From positions 372,001 to 436,000 of the forward strand of contig NZ_BRXS01000007.1 of the NCBI RefSeq assembly GCF_030159095.1: DNA of 64,000 nucleotides, written 5' to 3'. A program made the position numbers and the translations under genes. This DNA is from Roseisolibacter agri. Lineage in GTDB: Bacteria; Gemmatimonadota; Gemmatimonadetes; Gemmatimonadales; Gemmatimonadaceae. Within the stretch, counting starts at the first letter, position 1. Each line of letters starts with the position of its first letter. The notes under the pieces were generated by a model, which was not told where the DNA came from, did no database searches, and worked only from the letters and a program-made list of their open reading frames with translations. This document shows positions 42,801-52,319 of the stretch, in pieces.

Positions 42801-45277
42801 GCGACGATCGTCGACCGCCCGAGGGGCCGACGCCGGACGACGCGACGCCGCGCGAGTCCGACGTGCCCGCGCGCGCGCCGCGCGGGCGACGCCCCGCGTC
42901 GAGCGCGAAGAAGTCCGCCGGCGCGCCGCCCGCGCCGTCGACGTCGGCGCGCAAGCGGGCGCGCGGTGCGGAGCCCGCGCCCGTGCTGCCGCCCGAGTCG
43001 GGCGCACAGGTGACGCTGCCGCCGCCGCCGGCAGGCGCGCAGGACGTCGCGCGCCTCCGCGCGGGCGACGTGACGGACCCGCACGCGATCCTCGGCGTGC
43101 ACCCGGCGCTGTCCGAAGGGCTGGCGGGGCTCGTCGTGCGCGCGTGGCATCCGGATGCCGTGTCGGTCGACCTGCTGCCCGCGAGCGGCGGCACGCTGCC
43201 GATGGAACGCAGCGCGCCCGGGCTGTTCGGCACCTTCCTCCCGGGCGAGACGCTGCCGTTCGCGTACCGGCTGCGCTTCACCTTCGCCAACGGCGGCGTG
43301 TGGGAGCGCGACGATCCGTACCGCTTCCTGCCGACGCTCGGCGAGGTGGACCTCCACCTCTTCAACGAGGGCACGCATCGCCGGCTGTGGGAGAAGCTCG
43401 GCGCGCACGTGCGGACGGTGGACGGCGTGCGCGGCGTCGCGTTCGCGGTCTGGGCGCCCAACGCGCGCCGCGTCAGCGTCGTGGGCGACTTCTGCGGCTG
43501 GGACGGCCGCCTCTTCCCGATGCGCCGCATGGGCGGCAGCGGCGTGTGGGAGCTGTTCATCCCGGAGATCGGCCCCGACACCTGCTACAAGTTCGAGATC
43601 CGCACGCGCGAGGGGATGCTGCGCCTCAAGACCGACCCGTTCGCCGCGAAGATGCAGCAGGCGCCCGCGACGGCGTCGATCATCGTGGACGACGCGGCGT
43701 ACACGTGGGGCGACGACGAGTGGATGACGCAGCGGCCGCGGCGCGACCCCGCGCGCGAGCCGATGGCGATCTACGAGGTGCACCTCGGCTCGTGGCTGCG
43801 GCACGCGGACGATCCCGAGCGGCTGCTGACGTACCGCGAGGTCGCGCCGCGCCTCGCCGCGCACGTCGCGGGGCTCGGCTTCACGCACGTGGAGCTGCTG
43901 CCCATCGCCGAGCATCCGTTCTACGGCTCGTGGGGCTACCAGGTCACGGGATTCTACGCGCCGACGTCGCGCTACGGCACGCCCGACGACTTCCGCTACC
44001 TGGTGGACACGCTGCACCAGGCGGGCATCGGCGTGATCCTCGACTGGGTGCCGGCGCACTTCCCGAAGGACGACCACGCGCTGCGCCGCTTCGACGGCAC
44101 GGCGCTGTACGAGCACGAGGACCCGCGGATGGGCGAGCACCCCGACTGGGGGACGCTCATCTTCAACTACGGGCGCCACGAGGTCCGCAACTTCCTGCTC
44201 GCCAACGCGCTCTACTGGCTCGACGAGTTCCACGTCGACGGGCTGCGCGTGGACGCGGTCGCGTCGATGCTGTACCTGGACTACAGCCGCGCACCGGGCG
44301 AGTGGCTGCGCAACCGATACGGCGGGCGCGAGAACCTGGAGGCGATCGACTTCCTGCGCACGGTGAACGACGTGGTGCGCACGGACTACCCGGGCTGCTT
44401 CACGGTGGCCGAGGAGTCGACCGCGTGGCCGGGCGTGACCAAGCCCGCATCGGAGGGCGGGCTCGGGTTCACGTTCAAGTGGAACATGGGGTGGATGCAC
44501 GACACGCTCGAGTACTTCGCGCGCGATCCGTTCTACCGCCCCTGGCACCACGACCAGCTGACGTTCGCGATGATGTACGAGTACAGCGAGCGCTTCATCA
44601 TGCCGCTGTCGCACGACGAGGTGGTGCACCTCAAGAAGTCGTTGCTCGACAAGATGCCGGGCGACGTGTGGCGCAAGTTCGCGAACCTGCGCCTCCTGCT
44701 CGCCTATCAGTGGACGCGGCCCGGCAAGAAGCTGCTGTTCATGGGCTCCGAGCTGGGCACGTGGCGCGAGTGGGACCACGACCGCGGCCTGGAGTGGCAC
44801 CTGCTCGAGTCGGCGCCGCACGCCGGGCTGCTGCGCTTCGTCGAGGCGCTCGGCCGCCTGTACGGGGAGCACGCGTCGCTCTGGAGCCACGACCACGATC
44901 CGCACGGCTTCCAGTGGGTGGACGTGGCGGACCGCCAGAACTCGGTGGTGAGCTACGTGCGCCGCGACGGCGCCGACCACGTGGTGGTGCTGCTGAACCT
45001 CCAGCCGGTTCCGCGCGAGCGCTATCGCATCGGCGTCCCGGCACGCGGCGCGTATCGCTGCGTGCTCTCCAGCGACGCGGCGCGCTTCGGCGGCAGCGAC
45101 TGGCCCACGCCGGACCGGATGGACGCCGAGCCGGTGCCGTACCACGGGCACGCGCAGAGCATCGAGCTCTCGCTGCCGCCACTCGGCGCGCTCGTCCTCG
45201 CGCCGGCCGACGACGTCCCGGATGACGTGGAGAGCGTCGCCGCCGACGTGTCCGAGCCGCCGGTCGCCGCCGCATGA
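42797..45277 (+). CDS. glgB: 1,4-alpha-glucan branching enzyme GlgB with a long basic N-terminal tail
   Basis: Creates alpha-1,6 branches in linear glucan. 826 residues, about 90 longer than usual. The extra N-terminus (1-75) is Pro/Ala-rich and basic (RGRRPASSAKKSAGAPP, ARKRARGAEP) and looks disordered. Then an N1 domain (about 80-190; DPHAILGVHP), CBM48 (about 210-310; GVRGVAFAVWAPNARRVSVVGDF), and the catalytic barrel with VDGLRVDAVASMLYLDYSR, VAEESTAWPGVT and PLSHDEVVHLKKSLL. It acts on the chains made by GlgE. Its start overlaps glgX (ATGA), and its stop overlaps malQ. Confidence 0.95.
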   Translation: MSDDRRPPEGPTPDDATPRESDVPARAPRGRRPASSAKKSAGAPPAPSTSARKRARGAEPAPVLPPESGAQVTLPPPPAGAQDVARLRAGDVTDPHAILGVHPALSEGLAGLVVRAWHPDAVSVDLLPASGGTLPMERSAPGLFGTFLPGETLPFAYRLRFTFANGGVWERDDPYRFLPTLGEVDLHLFNEGTHRRLWEKLGAHVRTVDGVRGVAFAVWAPNARRVSVVGDFCGWDGRLFPMRRMGGSGVWELFIPEIGPDTCYKFEIRTREGMLRLKTDPFAAKMQQAPATASIIVDDAAYTWGDDEWMTQRPRRDPAREPMAIYEVHLGSWLRHADDPERLLTYREVAPRLAAHVAGLGFTHVELLPIAEHPFYGSWGYQVTGFYAPTSRYGTPDDFRYLVDTLHQAGIGVILDWVPAHFPKDDHALRRFDGTALYEHEDPRMGEHPDWGTLIFNYGRHEVRNFLLANALYWLDEFHVDGLRVDAVASMLYLDYSRAPGEWLRNRYGGRENLEAIDFLRTVNDVVRTDYPGCFTVAEESTAWPGVTKPASEGGLGFTFKWNMGWMHDTLEYFARDPFYRPWHHDQLTFAMMYEYSERFIMPLSHDEVVHLKKSLLDKMPGDVWRKFANLRLLLAYQWTRPGKKLLFMGSELGTWREWDHDRGLEWHLLESAPHAGLLRFVEALGRLYGEHASLWSHDHDPHGFQWVDVADRQNSVVSYVRRDGADHVVVLLNLQPVPRERYRIGVPARGAYRCVLSSDAARFGGSDWPTPDRMDAEPVPYHGHAQSIELSLPPLGALVLAPADDVPDDVESVAADVSEPPVAAA

Positions 45278-47472
45278 GCGCGCCGGCCGACGGGCCCGGA
45301 TCGCACGAGGCGGCGCGCGCGGGGCTCGCCGCGGCGCTCGGCATCGTGGCCGAGTACCACGACGTGTCGGGGCGCCTGCACCACCTGGGCGACGAGACGC
45401 GCGAGCGCCTGCTCGCGGCGCTCGGCTTCCCGTCGCCGGACGACGCCACCGCGCAGCGCCACCTGGACGCGCTGCACGCGGCGACGGCCGCGCGCGCGCT
45501 GGCGCCCACGTGCGTCACCGTGCGCCAGGCGCCGGGCACGCCGCTGACCGTCGGCTTCCGGGGCACGCCCGACACGGACGTCGGCTACGCGCTCTGGTGG
45601 CGCGGCGAGGGCGACGCGGCCGAGACGCTGGTGGCGGAGGGGAACGCGCACACCGACGGCGCGGGCGCGACCTCGGTCGTGACGCCGGACCTCGCGCCGG
45701 ACCTCGGCTACCACACGCTGCGGCTGGCGGTGCGCGACGCGGACGGCGCGCGCGAGTCGACGCAGCGGCTCATCGTCGTGCCGCCGCGCTGCGCCGCGCC
45801 GGAGGACGTGCTGCGCGGCGAGCGCGTGGTCGGGCTGACGGCGAACCTCTACACCGTGCGCAGCGCGCGGAATTGGGGCGTGGGCGACTTGGGCGACCTG
45901 CGCACGCTGACGCACGTCGCGCACGAGGTGGGCGCCGCCTTCGTTGGCGTCAACCCGCTGCACGCGCTGCGCAACGCCGACGGCGACGTGAGCCCGTACA
46001 GCCCGATCAGCCGCGTCTTCCGCAACGTGCTGTACCTGGACGTCGAGGCGGTGCCCGAGCTGGCGGAGTCGTCGGAGGCGCGCGCGCTGCTCGCGTCGCC
46101 CGCGCTGCAGGATGCGATCGCGGCGCTGCGCGCGGGCGCCCGCGTGGACTACGCGGGCGTGATGCGCTGCAAGCTGCCCGTGCTGGAGGCGCTGCACCGC
46201 GCGTTCCGCGCGCGCCCCGCGGGCGACGTGCGCCGCGCGGCCTACGACGCGTGGATCGCGATGCACGGCGAGGCGCTGCAGCGCTTCGCGCTCTTCACCG
46301 CGCTCGACGAGCACTTCCGGCCGCAGGGCTACGGGTGGTGGCCCGAGTGGCCGCAGGAGGTGCGCGATCCGCGCGGAGACGGCATCGCGGGCTTCCGCGC
46401 CGTGCACGCCGAGCGCATCGACTTCCACCTCTGGTGCCAGTTCGAGCTCGATCGGCAGCTGGCCGCGGTGGCGGCGGAGGGGCGCGCGCTCGGGCTGCCC
46501 ATCGGGCTGTACGAGGATCTCGCCATCGGCGCGTCGGGCGCAGGGAGCGACGTCTGGTCGGAGCCCGACCTCTTCCTGCGCGACGTCAGCGTCGGCGCGC
46601 CGCCCGACCCGCTCGGCCCCGAGGGGCAGAACTGGGGGCTGCCGCCGGTCGATCCGCGGCGGCTGCGCGCGCGTGGCTACGATTTCTGGATCGCCCTCGT
46701 GCGCAACGCGCTGCGCCACGCCGGTGCGCTCCGCATCGACCACGTGCTCGGGCTCTTCCGCCAGTTCTGGATCCCACAGGGGATGTCGGGCGCGGAGGGC
46801 GCGTACGTGCGCTTTCCCGCGCACGACCTGCTCGGCATCCTGGCGCTGGAGAGCGTGCGCGCGGGCGCGCTGGTGGTGGGCGAGGATCTCGGCACCGTGC
46901 CGCCCGAGGTGCCGCCGGCGCTCGCGCGCTGGGGCGTGCTGAGCTCCAAGGTCCTCGTGTTCGAGCGCGAGGGCGACGGCGCGTTCCGGCCGCCGCGCGC
47001 GTATCCGCGCATGGCGCTCGCGACGGCCAACACGCACGACCTCGCGCCGCTCGCGGGCTTCTGGGGCGGGCGCGACATCGTGCGGCGCCGCGAGGTCGGG
47101 CTGCTGCGCGACGACGCGGAGGTGCAGGCGGCCGAAGCCGACCGCACGCGCGATCGCGCGGCGCTGCTGCGACTGCTGGTGGACGAGGCGCTGCTGCCGC
47201 CCGAGGTGCTGACCGCGGACGCGGCGGCGGTGGACGAGGCGCGCGTGCGCGCCGCGGTGCACGCACTGCTCCGCCGCACGCCGTCGTGGCTCGTCGGCCT
47301 GTCGCTCGACGACCTGGTGGGCGAGGCGGAGCCGGTGAACGTGCCCGGCGTCGGGCCCGAGCAGTTCCCGGCGTGGCAGCGGCGACTCTCGATGCCGATC
47401 GAGCAGCTCTTCACGGATCCCGCGGTGCGCCGCGCGCTGGGCGTCGAGCGGACCTGGACCGCGGCGCCGTGA
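45274..47472 (+). CDS. malQ: 4-alpha-glucanotransferase (amylomaltase)
   Basis: Disproportionates maltooligosaccharides, transferring glucan segments. 732 residues (GH77). An N-terminal beta extension (about 1-170) is followed by the catalytic barrel with SPYSPISRVFRNVLYLD, LYEDLAIGASGAGSDVW, LRIDHVLGLFRQFWIPQG (nucleophile Asp), LVVGEDLGTVP (acid/base Glu) and TANTHDLAPLAGFW. The size resembles the longer E. coli-type MalQ. ATG at 45274 overlaps glgB; the stop overlaps treY (GTGA). Confidence 0.94.
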   Translation: MSAPADGPGSHEAARAGLAAALGIVAEYHDVSGRLHHLGDETRERLLAALGFPSPDDATAQRHLDALHAATAARALAPTCVTVRQAPGTPLTVGFRGTPDTDVGYALWWRGEGDAAETLVAEGNAHTDGAGATSVVTPDLAPDLGYHTLRLAVRDADGARESTQRLIVVPPRCAAPEDVLRGERVVGLTANLYTVRSARNWGVGDLGDLRTLTHVAHEVGAAFVGVNPLHALRNADGDVSPYSPISRVFRNVLYLDVEAVPELAESSEARALLASPALQDAIAALRAGARVDYAGVMRCKLPVLEALHRAFRARPAGDVRRAAYDAWIAMHGEALQRFALFTALDEHFRPQGYGWWPEWPQEVRDPRGDGIAGFRAVHAERIDFHLWCQFELDRQLAAVAAEGRALGLPIGLYEDLAIGASGAGSDVWSEPDLFLRDVSVGAPPDPLGPEGQNWGLPPVDPRRLRARGYDFWIALVRNALRHAGALRIDHVLGLFRQFWIPQGMSGAEGAYVRFPAHDLLGILALESVRAGALVVGEDLGTVPPEVPPALARWGVLSSKVLVFEREGDGAFRPPRAYPRMALATANTHDLAPLAGFWGGRDIVRRREVGLLRDDAEVQAAEADRTRDRAALLRLLVDEALLPPEVLTADAAAVDEARVRAAVHALLRRTPSWLVGLSLDDLVGEAEPVNVPGVGPEQFPAWQRRLSMPIEQLFTDPAVRRALGVERTWTAAP

Positions 47473-50297
47473 TCCCGCTGACGGCGACCTACCGGCTGCA
47501 GCTGCACCGCGAGTTCGGCTTCGCGGACGCGACGCGGCTGGTGCCCTACCTGCAGCGCCTGGGCGTCTCGCACGTCTACCTCCCGCCGGTGCTCGCGGCA
47601 CGTCCGGGGAGCACGCACGGCTACGACGTCGTCGATCCCACGCGCGCGAACCCTGAGCTGGGCGGCGACATGGGATTCGTCGCGCTGGCCGACGCGGTGC
47701 ACGCGCACGGGATGGGGCTGATCGTCGACATCGTGCCCAACCACATGGGCGCGGGGCCGGCGAACCCGTACTGGCTCGACGTGCTCGCGCTGGGGCGCGA
47801 CTCGCGCTGGGCGCGCTGGTTCGACGTCGACTGGAGCGCCTCGCACGCGCGCGGCCGGATCGTGCTCCCGGTGCTCGGCGACGGGCCGGAAGAGGTGCTC
47901 GCGCGCGGCGAGCTGCGGCTGGCGGTGCAGGGCGACGCGTTCGTCGTGCGCTACTACGAGCACCTCTTCCCGCTCGACCCGCGAACCGTGCACGAGCTGT
48001 TCGCCGTCACGCACACCTACGTCTTCCCGCCGCACGCGCGCGAGGACGAGGCCGAATGGGCGCGGCTGCGCGCGGGGCTGCAGGGCGAGGGCGGGCGGGC
48101 GCTCGATGCGGACGCGGCGTCCGACGCCGTGCGCGCGGCGTCCGACGCCGTGCGCGCGGCGACGGCGCTGATCGCGCGGTCGGAGGCGGTGCGCGCGTAC
48201 GTGGAGTGGGTGCTGGACGTGTTCGCGTCGGGCGACGACGGGCGCATGCGACTCGCCGCGCTGCTCGAGCGGCAGCGGTGGCGGCTGGCGCACTGGCGCG
48301 AGACGACGCGCGAGCTGCACTTCCGCCGCTTCTTCGACGTGACGGAGCTGGTGGCCGTGCGCGTCGAGGATCCCGCCGTGTTCGAGGCGTACCACGCGTG
48401 GACGCTGGCGCAGGTGGCCGCGGGCCGCATCGACGGGCTGCGCGTGGACCACGTCGACGGCCTGGCCGATCCCCACGCGTATCTGCGCATGCTGCGCGCG
48501 GCGCTCGACGCGCGGCGCCCGGACGAGCGCGTGCCGATCCTCGTCGAGAAGATCCTCGCGCACGGCGAGGCGCTGCGCCCCGAGTGGCCGGTGGACGGCA
48601 CGACGGGCTACGAGGCGCTGAACGAGATCGAGCGCGTGTTCGTGTCGCCCGACGGGGCCGCGACGCTGGAGAGGGGCTATCGCCGGCAGCTGCGCGCGCG
48701 GCCGACGGCGACGTACGCGGACGTCGCGGAGCGCGGCAAGGAGCACGTGCTGCGCACGGCATTCCGCCCGGAGCTGCGCCGGCTCGTGTCGCTGCTGATG
48801 CGCGTCGCGCGCGCGGTGGGCGTGGACGCGAAGCCGGCGGCGATGAGCGAGGCGCTGCTGCAGCTCGCGATCGCGCTGCCGGTGTACCGCACCTACGTGC
48901 GCGCGTCGGCGTCGGACGGGCGGCTGGTGGCCGACCCGCACGATCGCCGGCTGCTGGAGGACGCGGTCGCGCACGCGACGGCGCGCGGCGTCGCGAAGCC
49001 CGACGTCCTGCACTTCGTCGCCGGCGTCCTGCTCGGCGACGTGCCGGGCGACGTGCCGATGAAGGCCGCGCAGCGCCGCGCCGCGCACGAGGCGGCGCTC
49101 CGCTTCCAGCAGACGAGCGGCCCCGCGACGGCCAAGGGCATCGAGGACACGGCGCTCTATCGCTGGTTCCCGGTCGCCTCGCTGAACGAGGTCGGCGGCG
49201 AGCCCGATCATCCGCTGGAAGCGGCCGTGGAGGAGCTGCACGCGGCCAACGCCGCGCGCGGCGCGCGGTGGCCGCGCGCGATGGTCGCCGCGACGACGCA
49301 CGACACCAAGCGCTCCGCCGACGTGCGCGCGCGGCTCGACGCGCTCGCCGAGGTGCCCGCGCGCTGGAACGCGCTCGTGGGCCGCTGGCACCGCCGGCAC
49401 GCGCCGCTGCGCACGAAGGTCGGCCGCCGCAACGTGCCCGACGCGAACACCGAGTGGCTGCTCTACCAGACGCTCGTCGGCATCTGGCCGGAGGGCCACG
49501 ACGGAGCGGCGGACGACGCGCTCGTCGCGCGCGTGCAGGAGTACCTGCGCAAGGCCATGCGCGAGGCGAAGGCGCAGACCAGCTGGACGCAGCCGAACGC
49601 CGCCTATGAGGACGGCGTGCTCGCGTTCGCGCGCGCCGTGATGGTGGAGGACGGAGGCGCCGAGTTCCGCACGGAGCTGGCGTCGCTGCTCGCCGTCGTC
49701 GCGCCGGCGGGCCGGTGGACCTCGCTCGCGCGCACGCTGCTGCAGGGCGCGGCGCCCGGCACGCCCGACACCTACCGCGGCGACGAGCTGTGGCAGCTCG
49801 CGCTCGTCGATCCCGACAACCGCGGCCCCGTCGACTGGGCGGAGCGGAAGGTGGCGCTGGTCGAGCGCGAGCTGGGGACGGTGGCGCCCGCGGAGCTGCT
49901 CGAGCACGCGGCCGACGGGCGGATCAAGCTGCACGTGCTGCGCTCGGTGCTCCAGGCGCGGCGCGCGCATGCGGCGCTCTTCACGGACGGGTCGTACGTG
50001 CCGCTGCACGCCACCGGCGAGCACGCCGTGCACGTCGTGGCCTTCGCGCGCGTGCACGAGGGACGCGCGGCGATCGCCGTCGCGCCGCGACTTCCGCTCG
50101 GTCTCGCGCCGGACGGCGCGCCACCCGTGGGTGCGCGCTGGGGCGACACGCGGCTCGATCTCGGAACCGTGCGGCACGCCCTCGGTACCAGTGCGCTGCG
50201 CGACCTCGTGAGCGGTGGGGAAGTGCCCGTCGAGGACTCCATCTCTCTCGCGCGCTTGCTGGACGCGCTCCCTGTCGCGCTGTTCATCGGCGACTGA
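47469..50297 (+). CDS. treY: Malto-oligosyltrehalose synthase
   Basis: Converts the reducing-end alpha-1,4 bond of a maltooligosaccharide into the alpha,alpha-1,1 bond of trehalose. 942 residues (GH13_26). TYRLQLHREFGFADA at the start, GSTHGYDVVDPTRANPELGG, DIVPNHMGAG, nucleophile in GLRVDHVDGLADP, acid/base Glu in ILVEKILAHGE, and TTHDTKRSADVRARL. At residues 216-229 the heptad AASDAVR is perfectly duplicated. It is the last gene of the operon; its partner treZ is not adjacent but on the opposite strand 4 kb away. Confidence 0.95.
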   Translation: MIPLTATYRLQLHREFGFADATRLVPYLQRLGVSHVYLPPVLAARPGSTHGYDVVDPTRANPELGGDMGFVALADAVHAHGMGLIVDIVPNHMGAGPANPYWLDVLALGRDSRWARWFDVDWSASHARGRIVLPVLGDGPEEVLARGELRLAVQGDAFVVRYYEHLFPLDPRTVHELFAVTHTYVFPPHAREDEAEWARLRAGLQGEGGRALDADAASDAVRAASDAVRAATALIARSEAVRAYVEWVLDVFASGDDGRMRLAALLERQRWRLAHWRETTRELHFRRFFDVTELVAVRVEDPAVFEAYHAWTLAQVAAGRIDGLRVDHVDGLADPHAYLRMLRAALDARRPDERVPILVEKILAHGEALRPEWPVDGTTGYEALNEIERVFVSPDGAATLERGYRRQLRARPTATYADVAERGKEHVLRTAFRPELRRLVSLLMRVARAVGVDAKPAAMSEALLQLAIALPVYRTYVRASASDGRLVADPHDRRLLEDAVAHATARGVAKPDVLHFVAGVLLGDVPGDVPMKAAQRRAAHEAALRFQQTSGPATAKGIEDTALYRWFPVASLNEVGGEPDHPLEAAVEELHAANAARGARWPRAMVAATTHDTKRSADVRARLDALAEVPARWNALVGRWHRRHAPLRTKVGRRNVPDANTEWLLYQTLVGIWPEGHDGAADDALVARVQEYLRKAMREAKAQTSWTQPNAAYEDGVLAFARAVMVEDGGAEFRTELASLLAVVAPAGRWTSLARTLLQGAAPGTPDTYRGDELWQLALVDPDNRGPVDWAERKVALVERELGTVAPAELLEHAADGRIKLHVLRSVLQARRAHAALFTDGSYVPLHATGEHAVHVVAFARVHEGRAAIAVAPRLPLGLAPDGAPPVGARWGDTRLDLGTVRHALGTSALRDLVSGGEVPVEDSISLARLLDALPVALFIGD
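48114..48155 (+). repeat. Perfect 21-base tandem duplication in treY
   Basis: Two identical in-frame 21-base units (48114-48134 and 48135-48155) each encode AASDAVR. A third partial copy follows (AAT). Likely a slippage event in a helical linker. Confidence 0.9.
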
Positions 50298-50352
50298 GCG
50301 GGGTCGTCACCTCGGGCCCCGACCGGTCGTCCATGACCGTCCGGGCGGCCGG

Positions 50353-50387
50353 TTGGTCCAGGCCGCCGGCCGGACGTATTAGCTTTT
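50353..50387 (+). promoter_or_regulatory. Possible promoter of glgP
   Basis: TTGGTC (50353-50358) and TATTAG (50377-50382) are 18 bases apart and resemble sigma-70 boxes; the leader to the ATG at 50496 would be about 107 bases. The spacer between treY and glgP is 198 bases and shows nothing else clear. Confidence 0.35.
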
Positions 50388-50495
50388 CCGCAGCAGCCCG
50401 GTGGGCCCGGTCGCCGTCCAGGACGGCCCGCGCCGCCCGCCTCCCACCAAGCGCCGCCCATGCGCGGCGTACTCCCTCCGTATCCGAGGTACCCC

Positions 50496-52226
50496 ATGGC
50501 CGCGGCTCGCCCCATGACCGTCGCCTACTTCTCGATGGAGATCTGCCTCGAGCAGGCGATCCCCACGTACAGCGGCGGCCTCGGCGTCCTCGCCGGCGAC
50601 ACGCTGCGCTCGGCCGCCGACCTGCGCCTCCCCGTCGTCGCCGTCACGCTCGCGCACCGGCTCGGCTACTTCCGCCAGCACCTGGACGCCGACGGCGGCC
50701 AGACCGAAGGGCCGGCGGAGTGGCGCCCGGAGGAGCGCCTGCAGGCGGTCGCGCAGACGGTGACCGTGCAGGTCGAGGGACGCCCCGTCGTCGTCCGCGC
50801 CTGGCGCTACGACATCCGCGGCGTCAGCGACGGCGTCGTGCCCGTGTTCCTGCTGGACACGCGCCTGCCCGAGAACTCGCCCTACGACCAGACGCTGACC
50901 GACACGCTCTACGGCGGCGACTCGCGCTACCGCCTGTGCCAGGAAGTCGTGCTGGGCATGGGCGGCGCCGCGCTGCTGGAAGCGATGGGCTACGGCGAGG
51001 AGACGCAGTTCCACATCAACGAGGGCCACGCCGCGCTCCTCTGCCTGCACCTGCTGGAGCGCCAGTACGCGGGGCGACAGCCGTGGGAGGCGAACGTCGG
51101 CGACGTGGAGGCCGTGGCGCGCCGCTGCATCTTCACGACGCACACGCCGGTGCCCGCGGGCCACGACCGCTTCGCGGGCGACCTCACGCGCGAGGTGCTC
51201 GGCGAGCGCGCGGCGACGCTCGACGCGCTGCAGCTGTGGGAGGGCACGGAGCTCAACATGACCCGCCTCGCGCTGCGCTGCTCGCGCTTCATCAACGGCG
51301 TGGCGCTGCGGCACCAGCAGGTCTCGCAGGAGATGTTCCCCGAGTTCCCGATCGGCGCCATCACCAACGGCGTGCACGCGGTGACGTGGACGGCGGAGCC
51401 GTTCCGGCAGCTCTTCGACCGCTATTTCCCCGAGTGGCGGCGCGACAACAACTACCTGCGCTACGCGATCACGATCCCCGTCGAGGACATCCGTTCGGCC
51501 CACCGCGCGGCCAAGCAGGCGATGCTCGACGAGGTGGAGCGCCGCACCGGCGTGCATCTCGACCCGCGCGTGTTCACGATCGGCTTCGCGCGCCGCGCGA
51601 CGACGTACAAGCGCACGGACCTCATCTTCTCGGACCTCGACCGCCTGCGCAGCATCGCGACGCAGGTCGGCCCGATCCAGATCGTCTACGGCGGCAAGGC
51701 GCACCCGAAGGACGAGAACGGGAAGGCGATGATCCGCCGCATCCACGAGAGCGCGCGCAAGCTCGGCGACCTCGTGAAGGTGGTGTACGTCGAGAACTAC
51801 GAGATGACGCTCGGCCACCTGCTGACGTCGGGCTCCGACGTGTGGCTCAACAACCCGATGCGTCCGCTCGAGGCGAGCGGCACGAGCGGGATGAAGTCCG
51901 CGCTCAACGGCGTGCCGAGCCTGTCGGTGCTTGACGGCTGGTGGATCGAGGGCTGCCTCGAAGGCGCGACGGGATGGTCGATCGGCGCGGATCCGGGGCT
52001 CACGGTCGATCCGACCGCGGACATCCCGGAGCTGTACTACAAGCTGGAGCGCGTCGTCCTGCCGCTCTTCTACGGCATGCCGTACAAGTGGGGTGAGGTG
52101 CAGCGCAACGCGATCGCCGTCAACGGGTCGTTCTTCAACACGCAGCGCATGGTGATGCAGTACCTGCAGAATGCGTGGGCGCCCGGCTCGGCGAACGAGG
52201 CGCTGATCGCGGCGCCGACGGCGTAA
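50496..52226 (+). CDS. glgP: Alpha-glucan (glycogen) phosphorylase, short type
   Basis: Releases glucose-1-phosphate from chain ends using phosphate and pyridoxal phosphate. 576 residues, the short GT35 form. TVAYFSMEICLEQAIPTYSGGLGVLAGD at the N-terminus (split motif), HINEGHAALL, TTHTPVPAGHDRF, and the cofactor-Lys region RPLEASGTSGMKSALNG. ATG at 50496 was chosen because GAGG lies seven bases upstream; in-frame ATGs at 50460 and 50514 are alternatives. It is separated from treY by 198 bases and ends at a hairpin facing the GH133 gene. Confidence 0.94.
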   Translation: MAAARPMTVAYFSMEICLEQAIPTYSGGLGVLAGDTLRSAADLRLPVVAVTLAHRLGYFRQHLDADGGQTEGPAEWRPEERLQAVAQTVTVQVEGRPVVVRAWRYDIRGVSDGVVPVFLLDTRLPENSPYDQTLTDTLYGGDSRYRLCQEVVLGMGGAALLEAMGYGEETQFHINEGHAALLCLHLLERQYAGRQPWEANVGDVEAVARRCIFTTHTPVPAGHDRFAGDLTREVLGERAATLDALQLWEGTELNMTRLALRCSRFINGVALRHQQVSQEMFPEFPIGAITNGVHAVTWTAEPFRQLFDRYFPEWRRDNNYLRYAITIPVEDIRSAHRAAKQAMLDEVERRTGVHLDPRVFTIGFARRATTYKRTDLIFSDLDRLRSIATQVGPIQIVYGGKAHPKDENGKAMIRRIHESARKLGDLVKVVYVENYEMTLGHLLTSGSDVWLNNPMRPLEASGTSGMKSALNGVPSLSVLDGWWIEGCLEGATGWSIGADPGLTVDPTADIPELYYKLERVVLPLFYGMPYKWGEVQRNAIAVNGSFFNTQRMVMQYLQNAWAPGSANEALIAAPTA

Positions 52227-52246
52227 CGCCAGCGCTCCGCATCACG

Positions 52247-52305
52247 CTCGGCGCCCGGCGCTCCGCGCTCGCTCCTTCGCCGCGAAGGAGTGAGCGCCGA
52301 GCGCC
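52247..52305. terminator. Bidirectional hairpin terminator between glgP and the GH133 gene
   Basis: A perfect 17-base outer stem (52247-52263 with 52289-52305) continues inward with GCTCCTTCG/CGAAGGAG around a three-base loop. Both genes end on either side. Confidence 0.85.
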
Positions 52306-52319
52306 GGGCGCCGAGTCGT

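Noticed and set aside
41957-45151. A 1064-codon minus-strand frame opposite glgX/glgB
   Set aside because: Antisense shadow; the plus-strand genes have full catalytic motif sets.
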